This document shows positions 9,969-19,990 of a DNA stretch of 64,000 bases, in pieces. The stretch comes from Ignavibacteria bacterium (GTDB lineage: Bacteria > Bacteroidota > Ignavibacteria > Tepidaquicellales > Tepidaquicellaceae). Under the pieces are notes generated by a model. That model was not told the DNA's origin. It saw only the letters and a program-made list of their open reading frames with translations, and did not search any database. A program made the position numbers and the translations under genes. The stretch lies in contig JADJTX010000012.1 of assembly GCA_016710985.1 (NCBI GenBank), positions 1-64,000 of the forward strand. The letters run 5' to 3'. Position 1 is the first letter of the stretch, and every line of letters begins with the position of its first letter.

Positions 9969-10872
9969 GGGATTAAATTAGAAAAAATTGTGAATGAATT
10001 GTTTAAAACTTTGTGAAAATAGCAGTTTAATCAATTAGTGTCAATTTAAATAAATAGAATTTAAGTAACTTTAAGTAACTTTAGTTCACATCCGTCCAAC
10101 GAAAAAATCCTAATTTATTTTTGAACGTAAGGTACTCCCAGATAACACTTGATTTTTTTACGGATTAGACAGCTGTGAAATTAGTCATTGCTTTCCAAAA
10201 TCTTCTTTAATAAAATTTAATCATTTTTAATGTCATTTTTAGAGTAATAATGAGTCTTTTTTTAAATCAACCTTCTAATCCATCTTAATTCTATACTTAT
10301 GTTGTACAGATTAAATTTTTGTTAATTCTATTTAAAAATTAGTGATAATATCTTTAATTCGTGATCATTCGTGAAATTCCTGGCAAGTTTTTCTTTATTT
10401 TGGACGGTGGTGAACTTTAGTCTCTGCTGCCCGAAGCAGTCACCTTAAACTGTATTTTATTCTTCAGCAAATGAAATAATTCTCGGATTCCAAAATGAAA
10501 ATCATGAAGCCTTAGATTAATAAGTTGAATGCATTATCATATGCTATTATATTAAGTAAAATCAATTAATTATATAAGGAATACTTACTTTACAAATCAT
10601 TTCTCATTCCTTAGTTTTTTAAATGACGCTCTATATGAAACATCTGTATCATCGGCTTCGACTACGGGGACTAGCTTAATCAAAATCTTATGAATACTTC
10701 TGCCTGAGTCAGTTGCTGATGTAAGACTGGAAAAGCAGATACTTTACCGAAGCTGTCTCTTGAGACAGTATTCTGTTCCTCTGGAAGACGAAATAGTTTT
10801 CGACACTGAAATAGTAGCTGTTATAAACGCAATTCCTTTTTTTCTTATATTGCTCAAACGATTTCTTATTAC
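9969..10872. other. Long intergenic stretch with a repeat trace, no gene recognised
   Basis: About 900 bp without a convincing frame. Bases 10090-10200 (aatttatttttgaacgt ... ccagataacac ... tacgga ... gacagctgtg) share several blocks in the same order with 16340-16575, so a dispersed repeat with internal deletions lies here. The part from 10620 to 10860 has a more even base composition, as if once coding, but I could not trace a protein. A promoter for the plus-strand gene at 10873 is expected here but not identified. Confidence 0.45.
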
Positions 10873-12665
10873 ATGGAAAACTCATTAAAAGAAGAATCTC
10901 CGGATTCTAAAAAAGACAGCAAATTCAAATTTCAACTGAATATTAATAGAGAATCTGTATATGCTTTTCTTCTTTTAGCTATAGTTAATTGGATTTCACA
11001 TTTCTTGTACTTCATGAGATTTGGTTTATATGAAGATGACTTTGCAAATGTAGGGATATATCTTGGAGTCAAATTCCCTCACTTAATTGATGTAATCACA
11101 AATCGTTTATCAGGCTGGATTCAGGGGCATCCGTTCGCATTTTTACCGGTATTGTTTACATACATCGGAGAATTGTTTGGGGGTCTTCATTTTTTATATG
11201 TAATAGCTTTTCTGATTGTCACTCTGAATGCATTCCTGCTTTATAAAATTCTTAAAAAAGTATTTCCGGTATCGTACATACTGGCAATTACAGGAGCTTT
11301 AGCATTTAGTCTGTATCCTCCGGATACAACAAAATTATATCTTCTTCACGCTTTTGTTTTACAAATGGCAATAACATTCTTCCTTACCGCTGCATTGCTC
11401 TATTTAAATAATAAAAAGACATTAGCATACATAACAATTATGTTTGCAATATTTACTTACGAATCACCGTTCATGCTTTTCTTTGGAGTTCCTTTTTTAA
11501 AGGTGAGTGGAACAAGAAATTCAGAAAAGAGTACTTAAAACATTGTATGATTTTATGCTCAATGATCGTTGTGATGTTTTTGTACAGAAAATATACAGGA
11601 GAATCAAGAGTCCTGGAAGTAAGCGGAGATATGGCAGGAATTTTTTATAAAGCAATTACAGCTATTTTAACAGGACCGGCTTTTAATTTATTATTATTTC
11701 TAAGGGCTCCGTTTGTATCCATAAATCATCTGATCCGGGGAAGCGCTGAATACTGGTGGTATTATAATTACATCTATTTTTTTCTTTTTGGATGTTTTAT
11801 TTTGTTTATCTGGGTTTTTTATAAGCTCAAACCGGATTACAAAGCCGACATGAATATCAATCTAATGTCTGCAGGAATGAAACCTTATAAAAAGGATGAC
11901 AGTGTGAGTGTAAATGAATATTTCAGGAAGGTCATTAAATTATTATTTGCAGCGATTATTTTAATTTGCCTGGGGTACTCGGTATCATTTACTCATTATG
12001 TGTATATTTTTACGGGTAGATTGACTTCAGTACATTTGGCAGCATCAATAGGCGGATCAATTATTTTTGGCTGTGTGTGTGCTTCAGTTTTCTTTCTTGC
12101 GGAAAGATATGGTTTTAAAAAGTTTGCAGTTATAATTTTATCTGCATATCTTACTTTATTAACAGGTTACAATACGTATGCACAACGAGAATTTGTTGAA
12201 AGCTGGAGCTATCAGAAAACTTTCTGGAGTGAAGTAATTAAACTAAGTCCGGACCTTCAGGATAACACTGTAATTCTTTCCAATATTCCCCAGAATAAGC
12301 TTGATGTTACAAGTAAATTTATATTTCCTTTCCAAACTTTTTGGAATAAATACATGATAGAACGTTTATACTGGTTCCCTACAAAATGGCAAAAACCATT
12401 TTATCAAAACATATATGGAAATCCGGAAGATGATATCCATATAATGAACGGTGATTTTATGTTGCAATCTGAGTATTTTCCACCTTTTGCTTTACAGGAT
12501 TCCAATGTTATATTAATTAAGATGGATGAGAAAAACAATTTAGTCAGAATTGATTCTACTATATCAATAAATGGGAAGAAGTTGTACTTAAAGCCCATCG
12601 GTGAAAACACAGTTGATAAACTTGGAAGAACAAAACTTTATGACCTATTGATTAACAAAGAATAA
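10873..12665 (+). pseudogene. Polytopic membrane protein, GT-C-like, one frameshift
   Basis: ATG 10873 opens a hydrophilic head, then a membrane helix followed by GLYEDDFANVG. An acidic pair just after the first helix is the catalytic hallmark position of GT-C glycosyltransferases. About five helices follow up to FLKVSGTRNSEKST and a stop at 11538. Restoring one base in the A-run near 11502 continues the protein as KGEWNKKFRKEYLKHCMILCSMIVV, in the frame that runs 11547-12665 with more helices and a soluble C-terminal domain (YQKTFWSEVIKLSPDLQD...). Joined length is about 597 codons, one normal gene. The break may be a sequencing error or a real mutation. The substrate cannot be told. It stands alone on the plus strand. 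Confidence 0.6.
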
Positions 12666-12856
12666 ATCGAACTTTTGAGAAATTACAATTTGCATAAGAA
12701 GCCTGATTTCTTCTAAAAAGTTAGAAACAAATGATTTAAAATGGTTCTATATGAAATGCAGTGGGTCTGTTTTATAATTTTGAAATATATTTTCACAAAT
12801 AAAACCAATAAATTTGTCATTCCCGCGTGCTGAGTTTGTCTAAAAACTAAGAATTC

Positions 12857-13013
12857 ACCACGGAGGCACAGAGAACACAGAGTTTCACAGAGAATTCTTA
12901 TGTTAAATAAATTTTTTATTTCTATTTATAAACATATTTCAATTTTTTTTAATTCGTAATAATAAACATTCTATATTCTCTGTGTATCTCTGTGTTCTCT
13001 GAGTCTCTGTGGT
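12857..13013. repeat. Long palindrome of the CACGGAGGCACAGAG type (copy 1)
   Basis: Left arm 12857-12897 (accacggaggcacagagaac...) is the imperfect reverse complement of the right arm 12973-13013 (...ttctctgagtctctgtggt), about 40 bp each, separated by about 75 bp of AT-rich DNA. Related palindromes lie at 18405-18525 and, more distantly, 30497-30578. It would form a strong cruciform or hairpin in transcripts from either strand and may end transcription between the convergent genes at 10873 and 13233. Confidence 0.85.
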
Positions 13014-13043
13014 AATAAGTTTTGAGACAGATTCAGCACGCGG

Positions 13044-13138
13044 GGATGACAACATTTGTTTTGTTGTTTTAAAACAGTCTTCCACCTTAGCGGCAGAACT
13101 GGTATTCAAAATTTTTCCACAGTAAATCATATAGAACC
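13044..13138. repeat. 95-bp dispersed repeat, copy 1
   Basis: ggatgacaacatttgttttg ... through ... cagtaaatcatatagaacc recurs at 18212-18307 with only a few changes (aggcggcag/ttggcgg region, one extra T). Both copies sit close to a CACGGAGG palindrome, but on opposite sides of it. A short minus-strand frame through it is a by-product of the repeat, not a gene. Confidence 0.9.
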
Positions 13139-13232
13139 TTAAAATGAATACCTCATTAATTCACTTCCTGAAACTTTCCATGAGGTTTATAAACTACGAT
13201 GTTAACTCAAATTACTCTTCAGCAACACAAAC

Positions 13233-16205
13233 TCAAGGACTTATTACATGAATAAATGCTATACTGTTGTTGTACACAATTTGTAAATCCGACAGGTCTG
13301 TAATTTCATCCCCATTAAGGTCCTCAACTATATATCCGGTTGCAAATAGACCTGCAGAATTTGCAACTTCGAGCACATCCGATAATTCTATCGCACCATC
13401 TTTTTCTACGTCACCACTGAAAATACAATACCTTATGCCTACAGGAATTAAGTTGTTCCCAAAAGCTTTGTTCGCTGAAGTTGTAAAATCATAAAATAAA
13501 TTATTACCGGAAAAACTGACTGTTGTTCCGCTCCATGTTTCAATGAATTCCTGTGTTCAACAGATAAATAATAATTGGTTGAATTGAATGCTTTATAAGA
13601 ATCAAAAGAACAATTTCCATTTGAATCTAAAACAATCTTTGAAGAATCAATTATTGTATATGGAGCAAAAGCGTTTCTTATATAGACTGTTGCAGTATCA
13701 GAGGTCATCTTGTCAGTAGCCGGGTCATATAATCCCTCTATCAATACTTTCAATTTCAGATTTCTTGATGGAATAAAATCCTCGTTTATAAGAATTCTTG
13801 AAGAATATGGTTGTAAAACAATACTTCCTGAAACAGGATTGCCATCAAGATCTTTATATGCAATTTCATTTAATGAAACTGAAGCAACTGTATTATTACT
13901 GTTTACGAATATTTTAGATTTTTGAGAAGAATCGATTTTTTCAACATTCACCTGATACATTTTCGGATTGTCAAAATATGCAACAGTATCCGGCAATGAT
14001 AAGCCAACTGACATATATGCCTGAGGGTCAGTAATTTGAGATTTGTATATTAGTGAATAGTCTTTTCTGACATTGTCGTAGTTAAAATACGTTGGGGAAA
14101 AGATGGAGGCGTTGATGGCAAAGTAGAAAATCCCCATAAACTGAATGTTCCGGTGTGATTACCGGCACTGCTGACACTTAAGAGATAGTAATTTCCATTA
14201 GTGATTGAATATCTGTTGCTTACTGCAAAACCAACTGTGTATCCGATTCCGTTCCATCTCATTCTAAGACATCCGGAGTCAAGTAAAGGATTTGTAGTCC
14301 ATCCCAATGAAGCTCCTGAAGGCCAACCCTGCCATGGATTGATGTTTGTATTAAATTGAGAATTAGATAATAAATTTCCGCTCAGAGTGTCAGTTACTCT
14401 AAACTGGTTAAAACTGAATGGAAGAGATTTCGAATTTAAGTCCTTACCATAAGTATCTTTCCAGTAATCCAAAGTATGTGTATTTGAAGTATAAGCTGGC
14501 AGAAAGTTAGTTCTTCGCACAAGGAATTCGCCGTATGGATTGCAATAATAATTACTGTCGAAAGTTCCATAATCACTTATTACTGAACCTCTGTGTCCGT
14601 TCAATGTTAAACATGCCTGATCTACGCTGAGACTATAGAAAATATTGTGTTTCATGATAGTATTAAATGACGGAATATATGATGTAGCGGAATAATCTGT
14701 AAAAAGGATTTGCCCCCCGAAATTGTTATAAGATGTATTTCCGATTATCTTGTTATTTTCAAGAGTGGTCCCATGATCTATTAAAATACCCATGTATCCG
14801 GAGTAACAAACAGTGTTATTCTGAATAGTAGAATTTTTCATAATTTTGTCGTTTACATAGATACCGACGCTGTAAGAACCCGAAACACCGCTTGTACTAT
14901 AATTGCCAATGGTATTAAATACTAAATTCCCAATAATTTTTAGTGAGTCGCAATTTGTAATGTATATGCCACCGCCGTCATTCAGAACCAGGCAGGAATA
15001 ATCTAAAATGTTATTTTTAACCATATTTGTTTTTGCAATACTTATTCCAATATATCCGCTGCTGTCTATGTTATTGAATTCTATTACAGAATTCTGAAAA
15101 CTACCTGCTGATATAGCTGCGTATCCGGAACCGGAAGCGCCGTAACCAGGAATGAGACCGGTTCTGTTGAAAATATTATACCTTACAGATCCCCCTGTAA
15201 CAACTCCGAATATTCCGCTACTCAGATTATCTTCAAAAGTATTATTTTCAATAATGTGATTATTACCGTTAAGGTTTATTCCGTATATCCCCGTTTGTGT
15301 TATATAGCAGCCCAGGATGGATTTATTGTTACCACTGTAAAAGCGTATTCCGCTTTCAGTATATCCCGATATTTTAATATTGGTCACTTTAACGTAATTA
15401 TTGTTACTGTTCACTCCATATCTTTGTATTACCGCTTCAATCTGTAATGTATTCGGATTTACTCCTCCCGGAGCATAAAAATACAGAATACCGGTGGTCT
15501 TGTCATGATACCATTCATCCTGGACATCAATAAGCTCAAGTTTATTATCAAAATAATATCCATAATTTGTATAATTGGAATACACGGTCGGCGACGAGAA
15601 ATTAACATTACCTGATATAAAACTTGAAACTTTTCTTATCTCGTAAGCCCAGTTTTTTGTCCTTATTTTACAGTCTGCGTTGTTCCAGTATCCGTTTGAC
15701 TGTGTTAGAGCTGCATCATAAAAACCGGTATTACCGCTGGAGTGATCAGTTCGAAGAAATCCTGTGTTTGGGAATCTTGCCTTGGTCATGATCGCATTGT
15801 TTATATATAGATTTGCAACTGTGTCTGTCGCGCTTAATGTCGCTTTATAGATATTGCCTGAATGAACTGTCCATCCGGTTATAATCTTTTTGCCCGTTAT
15901 TTCAGGAAGCGGACCGCTGCCGTAACTGCCGATGACTATTTCATTTCCCGAAGTTCCGGATTTTGTGATTGTGACAGTTCCGTAAAATCTGTCACTTTTA
16001 TTAAACAAAATCTGATCACCTGCAACTATTGAAGTCATCATGGAATTTACTTTTGCTATTGTTTGCCACGAACTACCGGGACTTGTTCCGTTATTATTGT
16101 CATTCCGGATTGAGAGACATAGTAAATCGTCGAATATGCTCTTGTGATAACAAGAAAAGAGAAAATAAAAAGAAAAATTAAACTTTTAAAAATACGTAAA
16201 GACAT
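13233..16205 (-). pseudogene. Secreted right-handed beta-helix protein with C-terminal dockerin-like domain, frameshifted
   Basis: ATG 16205 gives MSLRIFKSLIFLFIFSFLVI, a signal peptide. One base missing near 16107 moves the frame to YYVSQSGNDNNNGTSPGSSW, the usual start of parallel beta-helix proteins. The body (about residues 100-480) has NNTFEDN, NIIGN and similar asparagine-rich turns spaced like right-handed beta-helix coils (pectate-lyase fold), then a jelly-roll-like region (WQGWPSGASLGW). A shift near 14095 continues into YNYDNVRKDYSLIYKS. A third near 13560 leads to the C-terminus GDVEKDGAIELSDVLEV...DLNGDEITDLSDLQIV, two EF-hand-like dockerin repeats, ending at TGA 13233-13235. Predicted role: extracellular polysaccharide binding or cleavage. 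Three breaks make activity doubtful. Confidence 0.75.
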
Positions 16206-17174
16206 AAGCCCTCTTGGGATTTAAATTAATGAATGTTTTGGGAATTTCATCTGGGGTGATTTAATATAGAAAATACTCAATCAAAAAAAAACACATATTC
16301 TGTAAAATCAAATTAATAACCATATACGTCCTGAACAAAAAATTCCTAATTTAAAAATTTATTTTTGAACGTCAATCTCTCACTGATAACACTGATTCTC
16401 ACGGATAAAATATAAATTGTATCTGAGAAAATCCGTGTTATCTGTGAGAAATAATTACACGGGGGTATATTTCAAGCCTGGGAATAATTTATCCAAAACT
16501 GAATTTGTTTCAAAACTTTCTTGTCAAATTCAAAACGTTTTGGACAGCTGTGTTATTAACCATATTGCTTCCGCTGATGAAAAATTACCTAAATGCTTCC
16601 CAATTGCGGCACAATTTCAACTCCTCGACGGACAGAAAGGCACTGTCGGTCTCGTCAAACAGAAATTCTGCTTATCGCAATTGCTCAAGAATTCTTAACG
16701 GTAATTTTTTTTAGGCGGGTTCTTTTGAAAAGAAATAGATCCTATAAAAACCCATGACACTGTATACCGCTTATAGACCGTGGCAGATCAGTAATTGAGA
16801 TCTTTGATCGACAGCGGTGAAATATTGATCATTAAACACTTCGATTCAAAAGATAATAAATCCCACAATATTTCAACGGTATGCAATACACTCAGGGGAT
16901 CTCGCTTCCCATTATATTATATTTGTAATTATCTTGTCAGTTAAAAACCTGCAGGCATACCGTGTTAAGAATCAGATCAGGAAAAAACTAACGGAGCGGC
17001 TGGATATAAATTCTTGAATGGGAGAATAAACAATCTAATAAAATTAATCTTTGCCGCTGAAATAAAAACAATTCCCCCCCACATTGGAATGAGTGCCCTT
17101 TAAGTCCGGGATACTTACCAACTTTCCACACCTCCCGCAAACCCCCAAAAACAAATCAAAATTAAGGAATATAT
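16206..17174. other. Long intergenic stretch with inverted repeats
   Basis: About 970 bp. Bases 16378-16409 (tctctcactgataacactgat...) pair with 16417-16452 (...atccgtgttatctgtgagaa), a strong hairpin of roughly 30 bp. Bases 16812-16830 (cagcggtgaaatattgatc) pair partly with 16869-16886 (caatatttcaacggtatg). Short frames at 16417-16714 overlap these repeats, lack any family signal, and are rejected as genes. Upstream signals for the array at 17203 or for the beta-helix gene at 16205 were not identified. Confidence 0.5.
16378..16452. repeat. Inverted repeat related to a dispersed GATAACACTGATT...CACGGATA element
   Basis: Two arms of about 30 bp around a short AT-rich loop. The same motif (cactgataacactgattctc, acggataa) is recognisable, degraded, at 10130-10170 and 20140-20185, so this is a third dispersed repeat family in the window. 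Confidence 0.65.
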
Positions 17175-17927
17175 TTATGCGGTTGATTTCAGGGGAATTT
17201 CTGTGTCATACAGATATTCCCCCGGATAACGTAGGGGAATTCCCGTGTCATACAGATGTACATCCTTACTACTCAGAGGTACTAGAGTGTCATACAGATA
17301 TTCCCCCGCATTGCTCAGGGGAATTCCCGTATCATACAGATGTACATCCGTACTACTCAGATGTACTAACGTGTCATACAGATATTCCCCCGCATTGCTC
17401 AGGGGAATTTCCGGCTCATAAAGAAATTCCCCCTGATACCATAGGGGAATTCCCGTATCATACAGATGTACATCCGTACTACTCAGATGTACTAACGTGT
17501 CATACAGATATTCCCCCGCATTGCACAGGGGAATTCCCGGCTCATACAGAAATTCCCCCGGATAACCTAGGGGAATTCCCGTGTCATACAGATGTACATC
17601 CGTACTAATCAGAGGTACTAGAGTGTCATACAGATATTCCCCCGCATTGCTCAGGGGAATTTCCGGCTCATACAGATGTACATCCGTACAACTCAGTGGT
17701 ACTAACGTGTCATACAGAAATACTACCGAGCTTTCCGGATTTGTTACCGTGTCATACCGATGTACATCTGTTCTACTCAGTGGTACTAACGTGTCATACA
17801 GAAATACTACCGAGCTTTCCGGATCTGTTACCGTGTCATACCGATGTACATCTGTTCTACTCAGTGGTATTAACGTGTCATAGAGAAATACTCCTGCGCT
17901 TTCCGGATTAATTCCCGTGTCATTCAT
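17175..17927 (-). CDS. Possible protein made of 14-residue tandem repeats, function unknown
   Basis: This minus-strand frame is open through the whole 42-bp array and stops at TAA 17175-17177, just past the array edge. ATG 17927 lies in the last unit and is preceded by AAGGAGGT at 17932-17939, four bases upstream, the best ribosome-binding site seen in this part of the window. The product has 250 residues, nearly all 14-residue repeats with two main forms, DTGIPLSNAGEYLY and DTLVHLSSTDVHLY, and a third, DTVTNPESSVVFLY. All keep D-T, a hydrophobic at position 4, [PL][SE]S/N around 6-8 and L-Y at the end. No signal peptide, cysteines or membrane helix. Because 42 is a multiple of three, open frames also occur on the other strand, so coding status is uncertain. 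Confidence 0.35.
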   Translation of the reverse strand: MNDTGINPESAGVFLYDTLIPLSRTDVHRYDTVTDPESSVVFLYDTLVPLSRTDVHRYDTVTNPESSVVFLYDTLVPLSCTDVHLYEPEIPLSNAGEYLYDTLVPLISTDVHLYDTGIPLGYPGEFLYEPGIPLCNAGEYLYDTLVHLSSTDVHLYDTGIPLWYQGEFLYEPEIPLSNAGEYLYDTLVHLSSTDVHLYDTGIPLSNAGEYLYDTLVPLSSKDVHLYDTGIPLRYPGEYLYDTEIPLKSTA

Positions 17928-17958
17928 ATGTACCTCCTTACCGTTCAAAGGTATTAAC
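17203..17958. repeat. Array of 18 exactly phased 42-bp units, each with a hairpin
   Basis: Unit starts fall at 17203 + 42n (n = 0-17) without one indel, 756 bp in all, with a degraded half-unit before it. Each unit begins with about 12 conserved bases (gtgtcatacaga, gtatcatacaga or ggctcatacaga) followed by 30 variable bases of three kinds. Type A is ttcccc...N11...ggggaa. Type B is gtacatc...N11...gatgtac. Type C is aatactaccgagctttccgg.... A and B are inverted repeats; their loops vary while the stems are mostly kept. Order from 17203: A B A B A A' B A A' B A B C B C B C' B'. A B-A-A' triplet (126 bp) is repeated at 17329 and 17455, and a C-B pair (84 bp) at 17707 and 17791, showing growth by segmental duplication. 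Confidence 0.95.
17932..17939 (-). promoter_or_regulatory. Strong Shine-Dalgarno before ATG 17927
   Basis: Minus strand reads AAGGAGGT then ACAT then ATG. It lies in the last, divergent 42-bp unit, so it could be an accident of repeat drift, but it decides the proposed start of the array protein. Confidence 0.45.
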
Positions 17959-17998
17959 AATCAGGAGGAATAACGTTTCTGTTCTACGCTTAAATAAT

Positions 17999-18004
17999 AT
18001 TATA
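17999..18004 (-). promoter_or_regulatory. Candidate -10 box upstream of the array frame
   Basis: Minus strand TATAAT about 70 bp upstream of ATG 17927. No good -35 element at standard spacing. Weak evidence in an AT-rich genome. Confidence 0.2.
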
Positions 18005-18211
18005 CTCCTATCGTTTTTTTTTAATTTTGAATCTTTTAAAAGAGAAAAACAAATCAAAAAATGTAACAGGAAATGGAAGATCAGATTGATTGAAAAGGAA
18101 AATTCTGAATGGAATGATTTGTTTTTGAAATCGGAGGAACGGAAGAAATGCTTGATCCGAATTTTTTAATATGAGAAGGCTTATGATTGGATCCCCGCCA
18201 GGAGCAGGCGA

Positions 18212-18307
18212 GGATGACAACATTTGTTTTGTTGTTTTAAAACAGTCTTCCACCTTGGCGGCAGGACTGGTATTCAAAATTTTTTCCACAGTAAATCATA
18301 TAGAACC
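18212..18307. repeat. 95-bp dispersed repeat, copy 2
   Basis: Near-identical to 13044-13138 (shared ggatgacaacatttgttttg at the left and catatagaacc at the right). Lies about 100 bp before a CACGGAGG palindrome. The 18008-18289 minus-strand frame across it is not a gene. Confidence 0.9.
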
Positions 18308-18404
18308 ATTTAAATTAATGTATAGTAATACTGAGGTGTCCGTTCATATGATTATATAACGCGGGAGTATTTCGGAGGGAAGAATCTGCCTCAAAACTAA
18401 AAAT

Positions 18405-18525
18405 TACCACAGAGGCTCAGAGAACACAGAGTTGCACAGAGAATTTTTTTAATAATCTATTTTAATTAACTCTTACAAAAAAATTAAATCTCTGTGTGGC
18501 TCTGTGTTCTCTGTGCCTCCGTGGT
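18405..18525. repeat. Palindrome of the CACGGAGGCACAGAG type (copy 2)
   Basis: Left arm 18405-18443 (taccacagaggctcagagaa...) pairs with right arm 18484-18525 (...gttctctgtgcctccgtgg). Sits 52 bp beyond the stop of the YdhS-like gene (18578), the last gene of the long minus-strand series, where it could work as a transcript terminator or 3' stabiliser. Confidence 0.85.
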
Positions 18526-18577
18526 AAAAAAAGAGATGGATTGTAAAAAGGTTAGAAATATTTTGCTGCAAACCATA

Positions 18578-19990
18578 TCACGCATTTGCTTCCTGCTTCT
18601 GTTCAAGTTGTTTTATTAGTTCACCTGCCATTGATCTTGCCTGAACCCGCAGCTCGGGTACGGCGGTGGATTCCCATAAAATCCCTTTTAACATTGAGCC
18701 GATTGTATAAAGTACGGGAGATATTGAGTTATCATTCTGAATTATCGTTCCGTCCGGAAGTGCATTGATTCCAAGCTTCATTTCATCGCAACAGATCAAT
18801 CCCTTCTTGAGAAGATTTGAAACCAGAGCTTCATCAACCCGGTTAAGGTCTGTTTTCGGACCCGTGCAGTTGATCACTCTGTTAACTTTCAGCTCTTTAA
18901 TTAATTGTGATTTTCTTTCTTTATAAGTCACAGTGATTTCTTCATTGTCTTCTCGTATGTCCTGAATCCTTCCCCCAATGATCTCCAGTTTTCCGTCCCT
19001 CATTAAATTTTGCATGTGATCAAAAATTTCTTTTGGCAGCCTGTGTCTGGCAACTCCCCACAGATGTCTGATGTGAGCCATGAATTTTATTTTGTCATCC
19101 AAAGACAAGCTAAGCCATATTTCCTGTGTCTTAGGTCTGATGGCATCTACAACAGCTTCTCCCGTAATGCCGTGGGATAAAACATATTTAATGTGCTTCC
19201 TGAAAATTTTAAAGAGACTTGAGATTTCATAAGGAGGATGAATTTCATCCAGTATATCTGTATAAGGTTTTCGTTTTTTATGTGACAACGGGAAATATCC
19301 GTTTGTTGAGAGCGCATATATTTTTCCGTTAAATCCTTTATCCAGTAAGCTATATACATTATCTACCATCGTCAGTCCTGTTCCGATAATCAATACTTTG
19401 TCACTTTCATCTAAGCCTTCAACAGCCTGTTTTCTCCAGGGATCGTTAAAATACCTTTTTGACTGATAAAATGATTTGTTCTGTATACGCGGATCATCCG
19501 GCAGGAAATTTCCCAGGGCAAGGACCACTTTATCTGCTTTGAAAGATTTATTTTCCTTTAATATTAACTCAGCTCCGGAAGATGAGACATTAACATCCAA
19601 TACTTCATCATTAATTATTTTAACTGTAACATTCTCCGGCAGATCATTGATTGCATTGTCAAAAATTTCTTCAAGATATTTCCCGTAAATAACTCTCGGC
19701 AAAAATCTGTCATTCAATTCTTCATTTACATATTCTCTGTATTCAGGCTTTGATTTAACCCAATTAAGGAAATTATCCGGATCATCAGGGAACGCGCTCA
19801 TCTTAGCAGCGGGTACATTAAGGACATGTTTTGGATTATAGCTTGAAAAAGCTATACCGGTAGTTATTGGATTATTTTTATTAACTAAAACTATTTCAAG
19901 CGGAATATCTGACTGCTTTAAAAGCTGTACTAATGTAATGCTTCCGCAGAAGCCTCCGCCGACTATTGCAATCACAGGTTTTTGATTCAT
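18578..19990 (-). CDS. FAD/NAD(P)-binding protein, YdhS-like (COG4529 type)
   Basis: 470 residues. The N-terminus has the dinucleotide-binding IAIVGGGFCGS (residues 7-17). It is followed by GIAFSSYNPKHVLNVPAAKMS, a segment typical of the NAD_binding_9 / YdhS family. A second nucleotide-binding motif, VLIIGTGLTMVDN, occurs near residue 200, and INCTGPKTDLNRV near residue 370. These flavoproteins are poorly characterised; relatives hydroxylate or oxidise small molecules or amino-acid side chains. Last gene of the minus-strand series but 414 bp from its upstream neighbour, so it may be an independent unit. Intact, full-length, with no clear tie to polysaccharide synthesis. Confidence 0.85.
   Translation of the reverse strand: MNQKPVIAIVGGGFCGSITLVQLLKQSDIPLEIVLVNKNNPITTGIAFSSYNPKHVLNVPAAKMSAFPDDPDNFLNWVKSKPEYREYVNEELNDRFLPRVIYGKYLEEIFDNAINDLPENVTVKIINDEVLDVNVSSSGAELILKENKSFKADKVVLALGNFLPDDPRIQNKSFYQSKRYFNDPWRKQAVEGLDESDKVLIIGTGLTMVDNVYSLLDKGFNGKIYALSTNGYFPLSHKKRKPYTDILDEIHPPYEISSLFKIFRKHIKYVLSHGITGEAVVDAIRPKTQEIWLSLSLDDKIKFMAHIRHLWGVARHRLPKEIFDHMQNLMRDGKLEIIGGRIQDIREDNEEITVTYKERKSQLIKELKVNRVINCTGPKTDLNRVDEALVSNLLKKGLICCDEMKLGINALPDGTIIQNDNSISPVLYTIGSMLKGILWESTAVPELRVQARSMAGELIKQLEQKQEANA

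Noticed and set aside
12690..12715. Terminator hairpin after the membrane protein gene at 12665
   Set aside because: agaag/cttct gives only five base pairs without a following T-run.
12939..13130. Small protein with ILNTSSAAKVEDCFKTTKQML
   Set aside because: It is a translation of the 95-bp dispersed repeat and the palindrome; the same peptide appears from the second copy at 18008-18289.
13267..13494. Plus-strand frame of 75 codons
   Set aside because: It is antisense to the dockerin-like end of the beta-helix protein, which has clear calcium-loop motifs on the minus strand.
16417..16714. Two overlapping plus-strand frames of 69-93 codons
   Set aside because: They start inside the inverted repeat, have no family features, and disagree in frame over the same bases.
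17093..17883. Plus-strand coding frames through the array (CHTDIPPHCSGEFP-type repeats)
   Set aside because: These frames are broken by TAA near 17606 and have no ribosome-binding site at the 5' side, while the minus frame stays open with one. A 42-bp period lets every frame look repetitive.
17203..17958. CRISPR-like array
   Set aside because: The period is 42 bp but the 'spacers' fall into three recurring types and are themselves hairpins, the constant part is only about 12 bp, and there are no cas genes in the window.
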